A stretch of 64,000 nt of DNA from Turbatrix aceti (lineage: Eukaryota; Nematoda; Chromadorea; Rhabditida; Panagrolaimidae), in NCBI GenBank assembly GCA_963969345.1, contig OZ017767.1, positions 1,550,001-1,614,000 of the forward strand. The letters run 5' to 3'. The notes under the pieces are model-generated. The model was not told the origin of the DNA. It was given only the letters and a program-made list of their open reading frames with translations, and did not search any database. Position numbers and translations under genes: made by a program. Below, piece by piece: positions 23,963 to 34,668 of the stretch (positions are counted from its first letter, which is position 1; each line of letters opens with the position of its first letter).

Positions 23963-24502
23963 AATGTTTTCGTACGTACCTGAAAAACTTTTTCAATAGA
24001 GCAACATGAAGAAAAATATTGAATACGTGTTTTAATATTGAATACTGTTCAAACAGTTTTTGGGTAATTCCTCTATGACTAACAAACAGGTGAACTGTTC
24101 TAAAACTGTTGCCGCTGGACCGCAGGTTGAAAACACTCCAAATGTGCTATAAAAGCTTCTTTGACATTTATAGCACATTTAAGCAGGTTCTTTTTTTTCC
24201 TTTTTTTGCCTTTTTTTTTGATAAACTTGAAATATTTATTTAACAGACTGTTTTTTTGACATTAACTACAACATTGGCATTTTTAAATATTCTAAAAAAT
24301 GTTTACGTATTTTTTACGCTGGTAATTTTTTTCAATTTTGATATTGCAATAAATTAAAAATAAAGTTTTCTAACGAACGAAAGAAATGTTTATTTATATT
24401 AGGTTGCAGGGAAAGTTTCCCGCCACTCGAAAAAATTTAGTATTATTTTTTTCCAGATAGGTCTTGAAATTTTAATTGAGTAATTATATAAAGGCCACAG
24501 GA

Positions 24503-25141
24503 GTCTTCATTCTTGCACGCCTAGCGGACGGTCGGTTTTATTCCGCCTCTCCTGTCCGCGACAGCAGCTTGCGCTCGCGATCGCATTCGGGAAGCAGCGC
24601 AAGTGTGAGAATTGAAAGCGCCGTTTGACACCCGGGCTGGCCACCCTGTCAAACGTAGGCTAAAAAAAATGTCTAGATTCCGGCTCAGCGTCGCTACCAT
24701 CAACGCACGCTCACTGCTGACGGATTTTGAAGAGGCCATTCGCAAAACGCTGACGACGTCGTTCTTTTCTCCCACACTGGCGAAGAACTTCAGGAAATGC
24801 TGTCGGATATGGCCATCATCTGCAAGGACGTCGGACTGGAAGTCAACGTCAAGAAGACGCAGTGGATGGTACAGAAATGGCGGGATCAGCGACCTATCTC
24901 CTCCGAACTTCTCCTCAAGGACATCGAGGACGATTTCAAGCTCTCCTCCACTTTACGCTGGGTCGATTCGCTCAACTCGGTGTTCAACAAGACGAAAACC
25001 AGACCACAGCAACGATGGGAAGAAGAAATCGCGCCCAAAACGAATCGAGACATTTACACCTACGTGGACATCATTTGTGCCTCCTAACATCTGGTCTAAT
25101 GATAACTAACCACTGAGTAATGGTGAAATAAATAAATAAAT
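24503..25141 (+). mobile_element. Internally deleted RTE-like retroelement
   Basis: A 639-bp insert flanked by a 12-bp direct repeat ATAAAGGCCACA (24491-24502 and about 25142-25153). The 5' part is GC-rich leader plus the beginning of a protein, ATG 24669, MSRFRLSVATINARSLLTDF, which reads like the N-terminus of an endonuclease ORF. Soon after, the sequence jumps to a reverse-transcriptase C-terminal region in another frame (MLSDMAIICKDVGLEVNVKK; 24797-25087), then a 3' tail CATTTGTGCCTCCTAACATC and an AAATA microsatellite. It therefore keeps both ends of an autonomous RTE-type element but lacks nearly all of the endonuclease and reverse transcriptase. The target duplication shows it inserted as a unit. 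Confidence 0.75.
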
Positions 25142-25159
25142 AAATAAAGGCCACACAGT

Positions 25160-26205
25160 AATGCATACAATAGCGTTTCCGGATTTGGAATGAGGCGTCG
25201 GACTCATGAACAAAAATTTTTTTACCAAAGGTAAAATTTTGCTTCTTACTTTAGCGTTAGATCCTTATGTGCTCCGCAGCCGAAGCGGCACGTAACTTTT
25301 GCAGTGCGATGGGTGAGGGAAGCCTTTCCTACAATATCACAATGGCGGGGTTCGCAAAATTCTATAAGCGGGACTTCTACCTCGAAGATGTTGAACGCTT
25401 TTTATCCATGTGGGTGTCAATGACTTGCGAGTTGTGAAGCTGGTTGAAGAGGACCGCGGCGGGCAGCACGCTATTTTGGAGAACTTATAAGGCCCCCTAA
25501 CTCCACAATCGTTCAATATTTTCACTTTGTTGAAAAGGTGTCAAAACTGGAAATTTGCATACCCCATGAATTGTCGGCCTATCAAGCCCGGACCAAAGTC
25601 GATCCAGGCATACAACTTTTGACCTTCCGCCGCGCGTTCGAAGGTTCAGCAACCTGATCACTGGCAATAAGAAGAGGGTACTCTGTGCCATTCATATATA
25701 AAGCGGCAGCGGCTTAGCTCAGATAAGATAGGCATGCGACCCGAGAACCTGAGGTTCTTCAAAGGAAAGTCAAAAAAATTTTCCGGCGCGACGTCAACGG
25801 CATTGTGCACCGGGGCATTTTTTTATACAAACCAACGACTTGTGCTAATTACTACTGTGCCTCACTTAACCGGGTTGCACAAAAACTGCAAGAAAAAAAT
25901 GACAATTTTTTTTCCTGCATGTCAACTCCAAACTTGACATTAAAATACGGTTCCGGGAAAAAATCCAGGAACTTTCGGGAAATGTTTTGTTTTACCTATT
26001 GTACTCACCAGACATTACACTAACAATTTACCACTCGCCCCTCTCTCTAAGCAATCACCTGCGAGACAGGCATGTTTTTACGAAAGCCACCTCAAAACCG
26101 ACCTCGGCGACTTCTTTGCCTCTAGCTCTCTGGATTTCCACGCTCATAAAATCCGGCAGGTACCTATTAAATGGCAAGAAGTTGTCGATTACAGTAGTAC
26201 ATAAT
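25160..26205 (+). pseudogene. Decayed mariner transposase
   Basis: Fragments in shifting frames match mariner transposase: AARNFCSAMGEGSLSYN with FAKFYKRDFYLEDVERF and KLVEEDRG (helix-turn-helix region, about 25270-25460), NKKRVLCAIH at about 25670, LNRVAQKLQEK (about 25870) and YSPDITLTIYHSPLSLSNHL near 25997-26060, the equivalent of the conserved HPPYSPDLAPSDYHLF region. Many frameshifts and stops, and a degraded catalytic D,D34D region, make it non-functional. Confidence 0.8.
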
Positions 26206-26292
26206 TAGTTCTACATTGTTGCTTTTTTGTGGTTTAAAAATAATACAAACTTTTTCCTCAAAATGGCGGGAAACTTTCCCTGCAACCTAATA

Positions 26293-27114
26293 CAAAAAAC
26301 GAGAACCCTAAAGTAATGACACAGAATTTACAACAGTTTCACAGAATTTGAAAAGCATTTTATTGCGCAGATCCAAAAATAAGCATATACATATAGGTCA
26401 TCAACGAATTTGTATAATCAGTGGTATCAAATTTTTAAATCTAAACGTCTTGTATTAAATTTAATCTTTCCGGGATTTTCGATTTTCCGTAATTAAATGT
26501 TTCATACCATTTAATTAATTTATTTAACATTTGCATAAAACAAATACTAATTTGATGAAAAAGAACAATTATCAAATACCCAGTGACAAATACATAAATC
26601 TAAAATAAATTCCACATCGCACAAATACTTAAGTTCAAAAATAAAAAGAACGTTTAAATTTATCAGCTTTTTATTATTGTCGGCGGATAGAGTCGGCGGA
26701 CGGACGAAATCACCCATCTGCGACTCTATCGAACAAGCGTCTTCTCCGGCTATGTAGGAAATTGACAGATCCGGCCTTGTGTTTCATTCGTTATTTCTTT
26801 ACTTTTTACAATGAATTAGAGGTTGGCAGTTTTCAAATCGCAATTGTAACTTTGGCAATCTATTATGTCTAAACGTCAAAAACAAAGTTAATACGACCAG
26901 TTGGTCAGAAAAAAACAATTCCGTTGTCCAACGATTTGCTTTTTCCGGATAAATGTTCGCATCCGTATGAAAATCAAAAAAACATTCCAAAAAAAAATCA
27001 CAGCAGCAGCGAATTCCTGTTCTTTTTAATTTTTATTTTGATAAACGCTATTGCAGTTTATAAAAATAAAAATTCAAGAAAAAGTTTATAGCAATATCAG
27101 ACCAATTTTTTTGC
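26293..27114. other. Intergenic DNA, no gene seen
   Basis: AT-rich spacer. A short GC-rich patch at about 26670-26780 includes TCGGCGGA repeats (GTCGGCGGATAGAGTCGGCG). No reading frame worth reporting. Confidence 0.45.
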
Positions 27115-27215
27115 TCAAAGTATGTAGGTGTGAAAAGATAAATTAAAGTTTTTAAAGTAAGCTTCTTCTATAAAATAATTCAAAATTTCCATAATTTTAG
27201 GACAAAAATACACGC
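27115..27215 (-). pseudogene. Orphan first exon of the receptor family
   Basis: On the minus strand this stretch reads CPKIMEILNYFIEEAYFKNF followed by NLSFHTYIL and a stop. It aligns with the start of receptor copy E (CPQIMENAQYFLEEAYFPKL, then NFTFYTYIF). No further exons of the family are found downstream. It is a relic of a sixth array member, later truncated. Confidence 0.65.
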
Positions 27216-27967
27216 CAAAAACCCGCAGTTTATTTATGCGCATAAAACTTTTTTAGGCATTATAAATTCCATTATCTACCGCTTTCTTATATATACCAAC
27301 AGGTAACAATTTTTACAAAGCGTTTGTCACAGGACAGAAAATTTAAAAAAAATGCGATACAACGGTTCGGTACAGTTTTTTTTGTCACACGTTCATCACA
27401 AGATATTGGACTATTAAACATAGTGCTAAGGTGCCATACAGTTATTTAAAAAAAAATGTCTCAAATATTAAATTAAACTACAAAACAACCAAAAAACTTT
27501 TATCAGTTTCATTTCATTATCTGAAAAGTTTAAAGAAGAAATGCGGAATTACAGTGATGTATTTTTTTCACAAGTTTATTATCAAATTGTCGATTCGTAC
27601 ATCTGTTATACAAAAAAAGGCAAAAAAACGAGAATTCCCGTTGAATAATTACACAAATATTAAAATTTTCTACAAAAAATGAGAATCAAATTAATTTCTA
27701 TGAAACAATTGTTGTAGGTAGCAAAAAACATTTTCCTTGGAAAAAAGTGGTCGGAGAATAGATACACAAGTCGGATCGTCATGGGTCGGGAGGGGGGAAG
27801 AACACTACTCAGCTACGGGGTCAGATAGGGTGGTTGCATGATTCGATTTTTGGTGGAAAATCAACTAACGAGCTGCCTAGTCTATGAAGCGCTCGGAGTG
27901 GTGGGAAAAGTCGGAAAACGAAAAAAAGTCGAAGGAAATAAAGAAGCGAAGCCTGGAGGAAACATGT
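27216..27967. other. 3' flank of the ICL-MS gene
   Basis: AT-rich to about 27720, then moderately GC-rich up to the stop codon of the ICL-MS gene, consistent with its 3' UTR. No separate gene is seen. Confidence 0.45.
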
Positions 27968-30900
27968 TTAGTGTCCTTCCGAGACCAGCTTGTCGTAGGC
28001 ATCGTTCGTGAGGAAGTCGCTGAGCTGCTCTTCGAAGACAAACTTCTCCAGGAGATCAGCGGCTTCGGGGATTCGGTTGATGACGGATCCAGCGCGGATC
28101 AGGCGACGTTCAGCCTCGGCGGCGATCGTCATCTTGACCAGGTTGTGGTCAATGGGCTGGCCGGATTCGAGCTTAGCCTCGTGGTGGAGCCACTGCCAGA
28201 GCTGGGCACGCGAGATCTCAGCGGTCGCGGCATCCTCCATCAAGTTGTAGAGCTCAACGCAGCCAACACCTCGGAGCCAGGAGTCCAGGTAGCCGAGGGT
28301 GACGGCAATGTTGTGTCGAAGGCCAAACTCGGTGCGGGTGCCTTCGGGGATGGCGGTGAGGTCTTCAGAGGTAGCGGCAAAGTTGGGGAGCTTCTTGGTG
28401 ATCTGGTTGGGGGTCGTGAGGACGCGATCGAAGACTTCCTTGGCAATGGGCACGAGGCCAGGGTGAGCGACCCAGGTGCCGTCGTGGCCGTCGGTGGCTT
28501 CGCGTTCCTTGTCGGCGCGGACAGCGGCAAGAGCCTTCTGGTTGGCGGCCTCGTCGAGCTTGATGGGGATCTGAGCGGCCATGCCACCCATCGCGAAGAC
28601 ACCGCGGTTGTGGCAGGTCTTGATCGTGTTGAGGGCGTACGCGCGGAGGAAGGGAGTCGTCATTCCGATCTAAAATTGAAAATTTGAATTTTTAGTGTTA
28701 AGGTGTCATACAGTTTTTTATAAACAAAAAAAATATGCAAAACTGTTTTAAAAAATATAAAATTAAGCATAAAAATCTCAGTTTTTGATCCAAAAAGTTT
28801 TCTCAAAAATTGCAAAACAACAAAGTCTTCAAAAGCCAGTTTTTTATAATTCAATAATTTGTTTTTTGTTTCAGAATCAAAATGCTCCAGTTTTTTTCAA
28901 CCAAAAAAATAGTAAATGTGCACGCAGCATGCCAAAATTTAATTTCATAAATTAGTTCTGCAGTTATATATTTTTCTGTTAACCAAATTGTTCTTTATTC
29001 CAGTTTTCCCTATTCAAAAAAAAACCAACCTGGAAGCGGTCAGGAAGCAAGAACTTGCGGTGGTTGCGGAAGGTCTTGATGTACGAGAAGATGTAATCCC
29101 ATCGGCCACAGTTGAGGCCAACAATGTTGTCCTTGAGGGCATGGATGATCTCATCGGTCTGGAAGGCAGCCAGGAGGTGCTCAATGAGGACCGTAACCTT
29201 GACAGTGCCAGTTGGGACTCCGATAGCCTGTTCAGCGTGTTTGATGACGTCGTTCCAGAGAGCGGCTTCCTCAGCGTTCTGGAGCTTGGGGAGGTAGAAG
29301 TACGGTCCCGAGCCCTTGGCCTGGAGGGCCTTGGCGTTGTGGAAGACAAAGAGACCAAAGTCGAAGAGGGCTCCGCTGATGGGCTTGCCGTTGATGAGGA
29401 CGTGCTTCTCGGGAAGATGCCAGCCACGGGGGCGAACATTCAGAACTGCAGTTTCCTTGTTGAGCGAGTACTCCTTCTTCGTGGCAGGCTGGGTGTAGGA
29501 GATGTCGCCGCGGACAGCGTCATACAGGTTGATCTGGCCTTCGATCTGGTTGCGCCACGAAGGAGTGTTCGAGTCTTCAAAGTCAGCCATGAAGACCTTG
29601 GCTCCGCTGTTGAGCGCGTTGATGACCATCTTCCTGTCGGTGGGGCCGGTGATCTCGACACGTCGGTCAAGCAGATCATTTGGAATTTCAGTGTTCACGC
29701 GCCACGAAAGATCCTCCCTGAGGTTCTTGGTAGCCGGGCTGAAGTCAGGGTAGTAGCTGCCCTCGTCGATCTGCGACTGGACAACCTTGCGCTTGGCAAG
29801 GAGCTGCTGGCGACGGCCCTCGAAGGTCTCGTGCAGGGTGCGGAGGAAGCGAAGAGCCTCGGGGGTGAGGATCTTCTCATCTCCAGGCTGCTGGGGGGCA
29901 GTGAGGCGGACGATCTCGTCATCCTCAGCTGAGCCAGTCGTGACGAACTGAGCTTCTTCCGTCGAGCCCTTGAGCGCAACAGTCGACGATTCACCGCCGG
30001 CGATGGCGGTAGCGACGTAGTCAAAGTAGCCAGTACCGACTTCGCGCTGGTGCTTGACCGCGCTGTAGCCCTTATTTTCAGCAGCGAATTCCTGCTGCTG
30101 GAGTTCCGAGTACGCAGCCATGCCGCGGGCCTTGTAGCCATGAGCAAGATCGAACATGGAGAACGAGTTGCTGTGGAAGCCGGCGAGGGTGATGAACTGA
30201 TACTTGAAGCCCATGGCTCCCAGTTCGCGCTGGAACTTCTCCATATCGCTCTGGCTGAGATGTTTCTTCCAGTTGAACGATGGCGAGCAGTTGTAGGCGA
30301 ACAACTGGTCGGGGAACTCCTTGCGGACGCCCTCGGCGAATTCACGGGCATCCGAGAGCGAGGGGTGAGAGGTCTCCATCCAGATCATGTCGGAATAAGG
30401 AGCGTACGCCTTGGCACGGTCGATGCAAGCCTGGAGGGCTGCGGAGTCCTTGAGGCGGTAGAAGCCTTCGGGGGTGCGGCCGGCAGCGTAGTCGATGAAG
30501 GGGTGGTCGCGTTCGTCGACGTCGTTGGTCAGGAGACGGGCGGACTCGGCATCGGTACGGGCAACGATGATGGTCGGCGTGCCGCAGACGTCGGCAGCGA
30601 GACGGGCAGCGTTGAGATGGCGGATATTTTCTTCCGTCGGGATGAGCACCTTGCCACCCATGTGACCGCATTTCTTCTCAGATCCGAGCTGATCTTCAAA
30701 GTGGACACCTGAGGCTCCGGCTTCGATGTAAGCCTGAAATTTTTTTTAATCTGGATGAAAATCTTCCTTCGCTTGCAGTTTTTTTTTGTAAATTTTAAAA
30801 ACATGTTGACACAGATTTTTTTGTTAAACATGGAAAATGGCAATTTCCCTAAGCGATCTTTGGTCTACGTGATCTCTTTAGTCATCTTCTAAGGTTTTTA

Positions 30901-32179
30901 CACAACCACTGGGAAGCGATTCGTATCACTTGTTTACTCCCTTGCTCGCTCTCTCTGATCGCTCGTTGTGCACACCGCACAATATTCTTCTTCTTCTTCT
31001 TCGTCTTGTTGATCTTTGCTGTCCTGTCTACCTATTTATCGCCCATAGCCCCGACAACCAACCACTCGGCGGACAAGCCAGTGATAACAACACGCTAGAG
31101 CAACGTGTGTCGTAGCGAGATCACTTTTGTTTCTTCCTCAGGGTGTAAAAAAAGTTGGGGAAAACAACAACCGGCGCTAATTCTATGTATAATAATTCTA
31201 GGCCTTTGAGGTCCCAACCCGGTCTGCATTGTGACTGACTGAGTGAGACAACAGACGTGCAACACAAACATCGGATGGATCAGTATAAACCTAACTAAGG
31301 GGGGTGCTTTTTATCTACAGTTGCTATCTTTCAACGAAATGAGCCAAGCTGTGACCGACCGAGCCCGGCTGGCTGGTGGAGCTGGTGGGTATACAAACTT
31401 GTTATCGTTTTGTTTTTGCTGCGCTGCAGAAAAATTGGGGAAAACTGAAGATGAAGAAGAACGAAAACACACAAGTGTAGCACGCTTGTTGTTGATCAAC
31501 GGCCTCTAATTTTTTTTCTAACGACCCATGGAATAATGCAGTTTTTACCCCGTCCAAAGTCCAAAGAATGAATCAGAAATAACTTCATGCATTCGAAAGA
31601 CCACAGTTATTTCTCAAACCAACCTTCATGAGTTCGTAGCAGTTGAGCGATCCACCAAAGCCAGCTTCGGCATCAGCGACGATGGGGACGTACCAGTCAC
31701 GCTGGGCGGTAAAGTCATCGGACTCAACGCACTCGATCTGGTCGGCACGACGAAGTGAGCGGTTGATGCGACGCGCGAGTTCGGGACCCGAGTTTGAGGG
31801 GTAGAGGGACTGATCGGGGTACATGTCACCGACAGAGTTGGCATCGGCAGCCACCTGCCAACCCGAGAGGTAGATAGCCTGGAGACCGGCACGGACCATC
31901 TGCACAGCCTGGTTACCCGTCTGGGCGCCGAGGGCAGCGACGAAGGGCTGGGTATTAATCAGCTGCCAGAGCTTGTTGGCACCACGCGTCGCAAGCGTGT
32001 ACTCGATGTCGACGGTGCCTCGGAGCTTGAGGACATCGTTGACGTCGTAGTTACGCTTCTTTCCGGCGTAACGGCCCTTGGGAGCGGCCTTGATAATCTG
32101 AAAAGGACCCACGATTTTCATCAGTGATTTCTAAACTCAGGCTTACGTTGTAGAAGTTCTTTGTAGTCGCCTGGCTCAT
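27968..32179 (-). CDS. icl-1: Bifunctional isocitrate lyase / malate synthase
   Basis: Four exons (32179-32147, 32097-31624, 30733-29030, 28669-27968), all in phase 0, encode 970 residues, close to the C. elegans fusion enzyme. Residues 1 to about 426 are isocitrate lyase: KKCGH with the catalytic Cys at 191, FEDQL just before it, and NCSPSFNW at 317-324. Residues from about 438 are malate synthase: [10 protein letters not shown] (552-562), RPRGWHLPE (603-611) and GLNCGRWDY (708-716). Together they convert isocitrate plus acetyl-CoA to succinate and malate, bypassing the decarboxylating steps of the TCA cycle, so fat can feed sugar synthesis. The C-terminus (SEGH) is not a canonical peroxisomal signal. 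Codons strongly favour G or C in the third position, as in highly expressed genes, and this creates long spurious antisense frames. Intron 2 is unusually long (890 bp). Confidence 0.97.
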
Positions 32180-32332
32180 GATTTAGTAGTTGACTTGCAT
32201 ACAAAAGAGGGAGAAAAATGGGAAAATGTACGAATCTGAAAAAAGCTTTATAACGTACAGTTAGCTTCTAAAACAGCGAGCAACACGACGATGGAGATGG
32301 CAAGCAGAGCCCGACTGATGTAAAGCAATCGC

Positions 32333-32339
32333 TTTTATA
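32333..32339 (-). promoter_or_regulatory. TATA box of the ICL-MS gene
   Basis: TATAAAA on the minus strand about 155 bp upstream of the start codon. An acceptor-like TTTTTTCAG at about 32236-32244 between it and the ATG could mark a 5' UTR intron or a spliced-leader site. Confidence 0.55.
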
Positions 32340-34593
32340 CGGAGGACTTCTGATCTCAAACAGACACGATATACCTGTTGTTACTTTTTCTTTTCCCGTC
32401 CCCTCGTCCGTCAGTCCGAAAAACAAAAAGGCGGAGTCAAGACAGACTTGTGGTATCTTGGAACCTCCTACCTACCTGCCTACCTTTCCCCTCTCCCCCA
32501 GGCTGACTGACTGAGCGAAGTATACTGATCAATCAGCAAAAAGAAACAAATAGACACGACGGGAATAGGACAAACAACACACGTGGTGTGTAACCTGTGC
32601 TTTCTTCATTGTGTTATTCCTCGGTAACAGTGCCTTTTTTTCAGTCATACTTATCCTATCCATCCTATCTCCTGGACAGACAGACGTTGTTCAAAGGAGG
32701 AGTTGTTGATCGTCTGCTCATCTGATGCAATGAAAAAAGGGCATACAGAAGGATGATTTTTTGGAAAATTTACGACGAAAAGATCAAGGTGAATAACATG
32801 ATCAGTGTTGTTGAAGGTGCAAAAAACAAAAAAAAAATTATGTTTGCAAAATTCTAGAAAAATGTCAATCAAATAAGAAAAAATTATTTTTGTATATTTA
32901 TTTCATCAATTACTTAAAAAAAAAACCAATAAATTAATAAATTAAAAATTCTTCAAATTTTTTTTTCTCGATTAAAAAAATCTATTTTGGGTATTCAAAT
33001 TTCATTTGATTGGTTAGAAAATGAATATATCCAATGATTTTGATCAGTTTCAAAAATCAAATATCATTTTTTACATTCACAAATCTCTTTACATCCGAAT
33101 CCCGATTCCCCATTTTAAAAAACAATAAAATTCACGTAGGCAAATACAATCTCACAACAAAAAATCTTTGCTCGCTCGCAGGTAGATAACACAGGAAGAA
33201 CAAGCCACAAAGTTGTTTGTGTACAAAAAGTTTTCACGAAGATGCAAAAACAAACAAATATACCATTGAGAAAAATCTATCGGAGCGCGGCACAACACCC
33301 CGGCCAAACACGCATCAAGAAGCAGTGATTAGACTGATCGTTCTTTGAGCTCTTTAGCCACTTTTTTACTTCTAATCGTTCTCTGCTCTTGTGATCTCTT
33401 CTTTTTTTTTGAGCTCTGTTCTGCAACAAACAACAACTTTCTTCTCTTCTTCTCGTTGAAAATGTCGTTTGCCCGGCGTCCGAAAAAAGACGGAAGGGAG
33501 ATGAAATCAATGCACCTTGCATAAAAAAAGTAATAAAACGGGAAGGGATCAGAGATGGTCATAATCTTTTCATTGATGCAGTTTTCGGTTTTTTTGTTTT
33601 AATAAAAATAAATTATAATTTTGAACATTAAAAAACAAACAACGCAAAGTGAGTTAAAAAAAAGAGCTAAAAAGATTTAAAAAAAAAATGTTTGAAAAAA
33701 CTGAAACCAAATAAATTATTTTTTAAATTTGACGTCTAAAAAAGTGTTTAATGAGTATTTTGTTCGTGTCGCAGTTTATTATTTATTAATAAATTTACCC
33801 CTTCCGGCGCCATTCAAAACATCAAAGAGTGATCGCACTCTGAGCGTGCACTGAAACGACATGATTACTACAAGTTTTTGCATTTTTTTTTGTTCGTTCC
33901 TCGGTTCCTCTCGGTGTTGCGATTCTCGCTTCTGACACGCGGCTGCCCTCGGTCCTATATTCTATCCTGCACACAGTTCGCGGTTCGGTTGCTTGCTGTC
34001 AGATCAATCTTTCTGCTGGCCAGAAGTGAGGAGGGGGACGTCGAACCAAACATTGGGTTGACCAAAGTACGCAATTTTTGGTGATTTTATATGCACCAAT
34101 ATGGTCCAGTTTTTTTTTAAACGGCTATTTTTTGACCGTAATGCCAGTTGGCCGAGCCCGGGCCGTGGAAAACGTCGGAAAAACCAGAGTTTTGGGTTTT
34201 CAGTTTTCTTTCGAACTTCTGCGAAGAGTATCAATTGATATCAAAACCGTTCAGTTTATTTTTCAAATTGTTTCCGAATTCGTATTCAATTCGTTTTCAA
34301 AATTTTAATGGCTCAATCAATTTGATTTTCAACATGCCTTCATCTGCGTTGGATCTTATATGTCATCATAGCCGAAGCGGAGTGTACCAGATCAGTTTTG
34401 TCTTATTTTACCTGTACTCGTAGCGGTGGTCCAAAAGAGCGTCAGACGACGAAAGAAATGTGCATTCCACTGCGTTTGTTACCGAAACTTTTCACAAGTT
34501 CTGCCGTGCCTTTTTTTAATTTAAATTTTTTTTTAAAAACCCCTTCAAAACACGCTTTTAATTTTCCGTAACTCTTGCAATTTGTTTTTACTT
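32340..34593. other. Intergenic DNA between ICL-MS and the RTE element
   Basis: A pyrimidine-rich, moderately GC-rich promoter region to about 32560 is followed by AT-rich spacer. A GC-rich patch at 33830-34160 contains a LINE-like peptide (separate entry). Otherwise no gene is supported. Confidence 0.45.
33878..34084 (+). pseudogene. Possible LINE 5' fragment with 2A-like motif
   Basis: A 68-codon frame ends RSEEGDVEPNIGLTKVRNFW. The segment GDVEPNIG (34034-34057) resembles the degenerate 2A-type ribosome-skipping motif that precedes the first ORF in several CR1/L2-type non-LTR retrotransposons, preceded as usual by a Leu/Arg-rich stretch (SIFLLARS). The normally invariant NPGP is not kept (NIGL). 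No downstream ORF remains. A weak call from one motif. Confidence 0.35.
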
Positions 34594-34668
34594 CAATTCA
34601 ATTCAATTTATCTCTTACTCGTACACACGGGATTATACAAATCAGTGGGGTCGTACGAAGAGGGGTCA

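Larger units (their letters stand above)
24399..26290 (+). mobile_element. Mariner-family DNA transposon with nested retroelement
   Basis: Perfect 27-bp terminal inverted repeats (24399-24425 and 26264-26290) begin TTAGGTTGCAGGGAAAG and are flanked by TA on both sides (24397-24398, 26291-26292), the standard mariner target duplication. Total length is 1892 bp. Removing the nested retroelement and one target copy leaves about 1.24 kb, the usual mariner size. The interior contains a decayed mariner transposase (separate entry). Ends are intact while the coding region is dead, so it could be moved only by a transposase supplied from elsewhere. Confidence 0.9.

Noticed and set aside
25700..25775. 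tRNA-like segment containing GGCTTAGCTCAGA
   Set aside because: No matching acceptor stem, anticodon arm or T-arm follows, and the segment lies in the decayed mariner transposase region.
27884..30712. Long plus-strand open frames (267, 314 and 220 codons) across the ICL-MS gene
   Set aside because: They are antisense shadows produced by the G/C third-position codon bias of the ICL-MS exons. They have no domains, and the sense strand encodes an unmistakable enzyme.
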